64,000 bases of DNA. Origin: Pseudomonadota bacterium (lineage in GTDB: Bacteria > Pseudomonadota > Gammaproteobacteria > Xanthomonadales > Xanthomonadaceae). The notes below the pieces were generated by a model. That model saw only the letters and a program-made list of their open reading frames with translations, was not told where the DNA came from and searched no databases. Positions 62,797 through 64,000 of the stretch are shown piece by piece. Positions within the stretch are counted from its first letter, which is position 1, and each line of letters starts with the position of its first letter. The stretch lies in contig JAEWBY010000007.1 of the NCBI GenBank assembly GCA_023390905.1, positions 62,001-126,000 on the forward strand, written 5' to 3'. The position numbers and the translations under genes are program-made.

Positions 62797-63822
62797 CTAC
62801 AGGCGCATGTCCAGCACCACGCGTCCTTCGATCGCGCCCTGCTCCATGCGTGCGAACACCGCGTTGATGTTGTCGAGCGAATCGGTCGAAACCGTTGCTT
62901 TGACCTTGCCGTGCGCGGCGAACTCGAGCGACTCCTGCAAATCCAGCCGCGTGCCGACGATCGACCCGCGCACGGTGATCCCGTTGAGCACCATGTCGAA
63001 GATCGGCAGCGGTAAATCGCCGGGCGGCAGACCATTGAGCGAGACCGTACCGCCGCGGCGGACCATGCCCAGCGCCTGTTCGAACGCCTTCGGCGACACC
63101 GCGGTCACCAGCGCGCCGTGCGCGCCGCCGATTTCCTTCTTCAGATAGGCCGCCGGATCGGTGGTCCGCGCGTTCACGGTGACGGCCGCGCCGAGCTGCC
63201 GCGCGAGTGCGAGCTTGGCCTCGTCCACATCGACCGCGGCCACGTTCAGGCCCATCGCACGCGCGTACTGGACGGCCATGTGCCCCAGCCCGCCGACGCC
63301 GGAGATCACCACCCAGTTGCCCGGGCGGGTGTCGGTGACCTTCAGGCCCTTGTACACCGTCACGCCCGCGCACAGCACCGGCGCCATTTCAATGAAATCC
63401 AGTCCATCCGGAATCCGGCCGACATAGTCGGCGTCGGCGAGCGCGTATTCGGCGAAACCGCCATTGACCGAATAGCCCGTGTTCTGCTGCTCCTCGCACA
63501 GGGTTTCCCAGCCGCCGAGGCAATGCTCGCAATGACCGCAGGCCGAATACAGCCACGGAATACCCACGCGATCGCCCTCGCGCACATGCGCCACGCCCGC
63601 GCCGACGGCCACCACGTGGCCCACGCCCTCATGGCCGGGAATGAACGGCGGGTTGGGCTTGACCGGCCAGTCGCCGTGCGCGGCATGCAGATCGGTATGG
63701 CAGACGCCGCAGGCCGCGATCTTCACCAGCACCTGCCCGCGCGACACCTGCGGAACCGGTACCTCCTCGATTGCCAGCGGTTGCCCGAAGGCACGCACCA
63801 CGGCGGCTTTCATGGTTTTCAT
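62797..63822 (-). CDS. adhP: Zinc-dependent alcohol dehydrogenase AdhP-like
   Basis: A 341-residue medium-chain dehydrogenase that oxidises primary alcohols to aldehydes with NAD. The catalytic zinc ligands are Cys41 (CGVCHTD) and His64 (GHE); structural zinc is bound by Cys95, Cys98, Cys101 and Cys109. GVGGLGHMAVQYA binds NAD. ATG 63822 has AGGAA upstream; ATG 63813 is an alternative. The 232 bases between it and the TonB receptor contain no supported gene. The last 178 bases of the window, upstream of it, show nothing beyond its promoter region. Confidence 0.94.
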   Translation of the reverse strand: MKTMKAAVVRAFGQPLAIEEVPVPQVSRGQVLVKIAACGVCHTDLHAAHGDWPVKPNPPFIPGHEGVGHVVAVGAGVAHVREGDRVGIPWLYSACGHCEHCLGGWETLCEEQQNTGYSVNGGFAEYALADADYVGRIPDGLDFIEMAPVLCAGVTVYKGLKVTDTRPGNWVVISGVGGLGHMAVQYARAMGLNVAAVDVDEAKLALARQLGAAVTVNARTTDPAAYLKKEIGGAHGALVTAVSPKAFEQALGMVRRGGTVSLNGLPPGDLPLPIFDMVLNGITVRGSIVGTRLDLQESLEFAAHGKVKATVSTDSLDNINAVFARMEQGAIEGRVVLDMRL

Positions 63823-64000
63823 CGGCCGATTCCTGTGTTTGGGGGGAGCCCGCATCATGGCGCGGCTGCCATCGTGTGCATTGATGTCAATCAAGAAGCC
63901 ACGTTGCCGTCCGTCTGCAAGTGGCGGACCCGCGCCTCCCGCGGCCACGGGCAGACCGACCGCGATGCCGGTACGCGGCGAAGTACAATCGCGGTTCTTT

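Overview
The window is a high-GC chromosomal segment of a gammaproteobacterium, most likely Xanthomonadaceae (Lysobacteraceae; Lysobacter, Luteimonas or a relative). This rests on the order pncC-lexA-recA-recX-alaS-csrA-tRNA-Ser at 53.6-59.8 kb, on the Xanthomonas-type LexA operator at 59296-59314, and on GTAG-type palindromic repeats between genes. Genus and species cannot be fixed from the sequence alone. I see no insertion sequences, phage genes, CRISPR arrays or rRNA.

Layout. 0-3.5 kb: a DUF1275 membrane protein, thiD overlapping an alpha/beta hydrolase, and a MASE2-GGDEF diguanylate cyclase. 3.5-51.3 kb: one very large exopolysaccharide (EPS) locus built from blocks of alternating strand. 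51.6-53.7 kb: tRNA-Arg, two small genes, a repeat-rich non-coding stretch and tRNA-Ser. 53.7-59.8 kb: csrA, alaS, recX, recA, lexA, pncC. 59.9-63.8 kb: a TonB-dependent receptor and a zinc alcohol dehydrogenase.

EPS locus. galE, a VipA/TviB-type UDP-HexNAc dehydrogenase and a uronate 4-epimerase point to uronic-acid precursors. A polyprenyl-phosphate sugar-1-phosphate transferase (48.1-49.5 kb) would start the repeat unit and six further glycosyltransferases would extend it. Two Wzx-type flippases, an O-antigen-ligase/Wzy-like protein, a lipoprotein export channel, a Wzz-type co-polymerase, a kinase-like partner and an outer-membrane beta-barrel form the export route. Tailoring enzymes are abundant: three NodB-type deacetylases, an asparagine-synthase-like amidotransferase, an acyltransferase-3 protein, several GNAT-like proteins, a methyltransferase, a PaaK-like ligase, and a compact ACP / acyl-AMP ligase / NadE-like / GNAT cassette. 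Two heparinase II/III paralogues and a beta-helix protein are the candidate lyases or epimerases for a uronate-containing polymer.

Many of these proteins resemble the families that accompany exosortase A (XrtA/PEP-CTERM) EPS loci, but no exosortase, PEP-CTERM protein or prsK/prsR-type regulator is visible here. The most interesting leads are this exosortase-less locus, the ACP/NadE-like cassette, the kinase-like protein without a Walker A lysine, the Gfo/Idh/MocA-SDR fusion, the unknown protein at 18.1-19.3 kb, and several unusual intergenic repeats.
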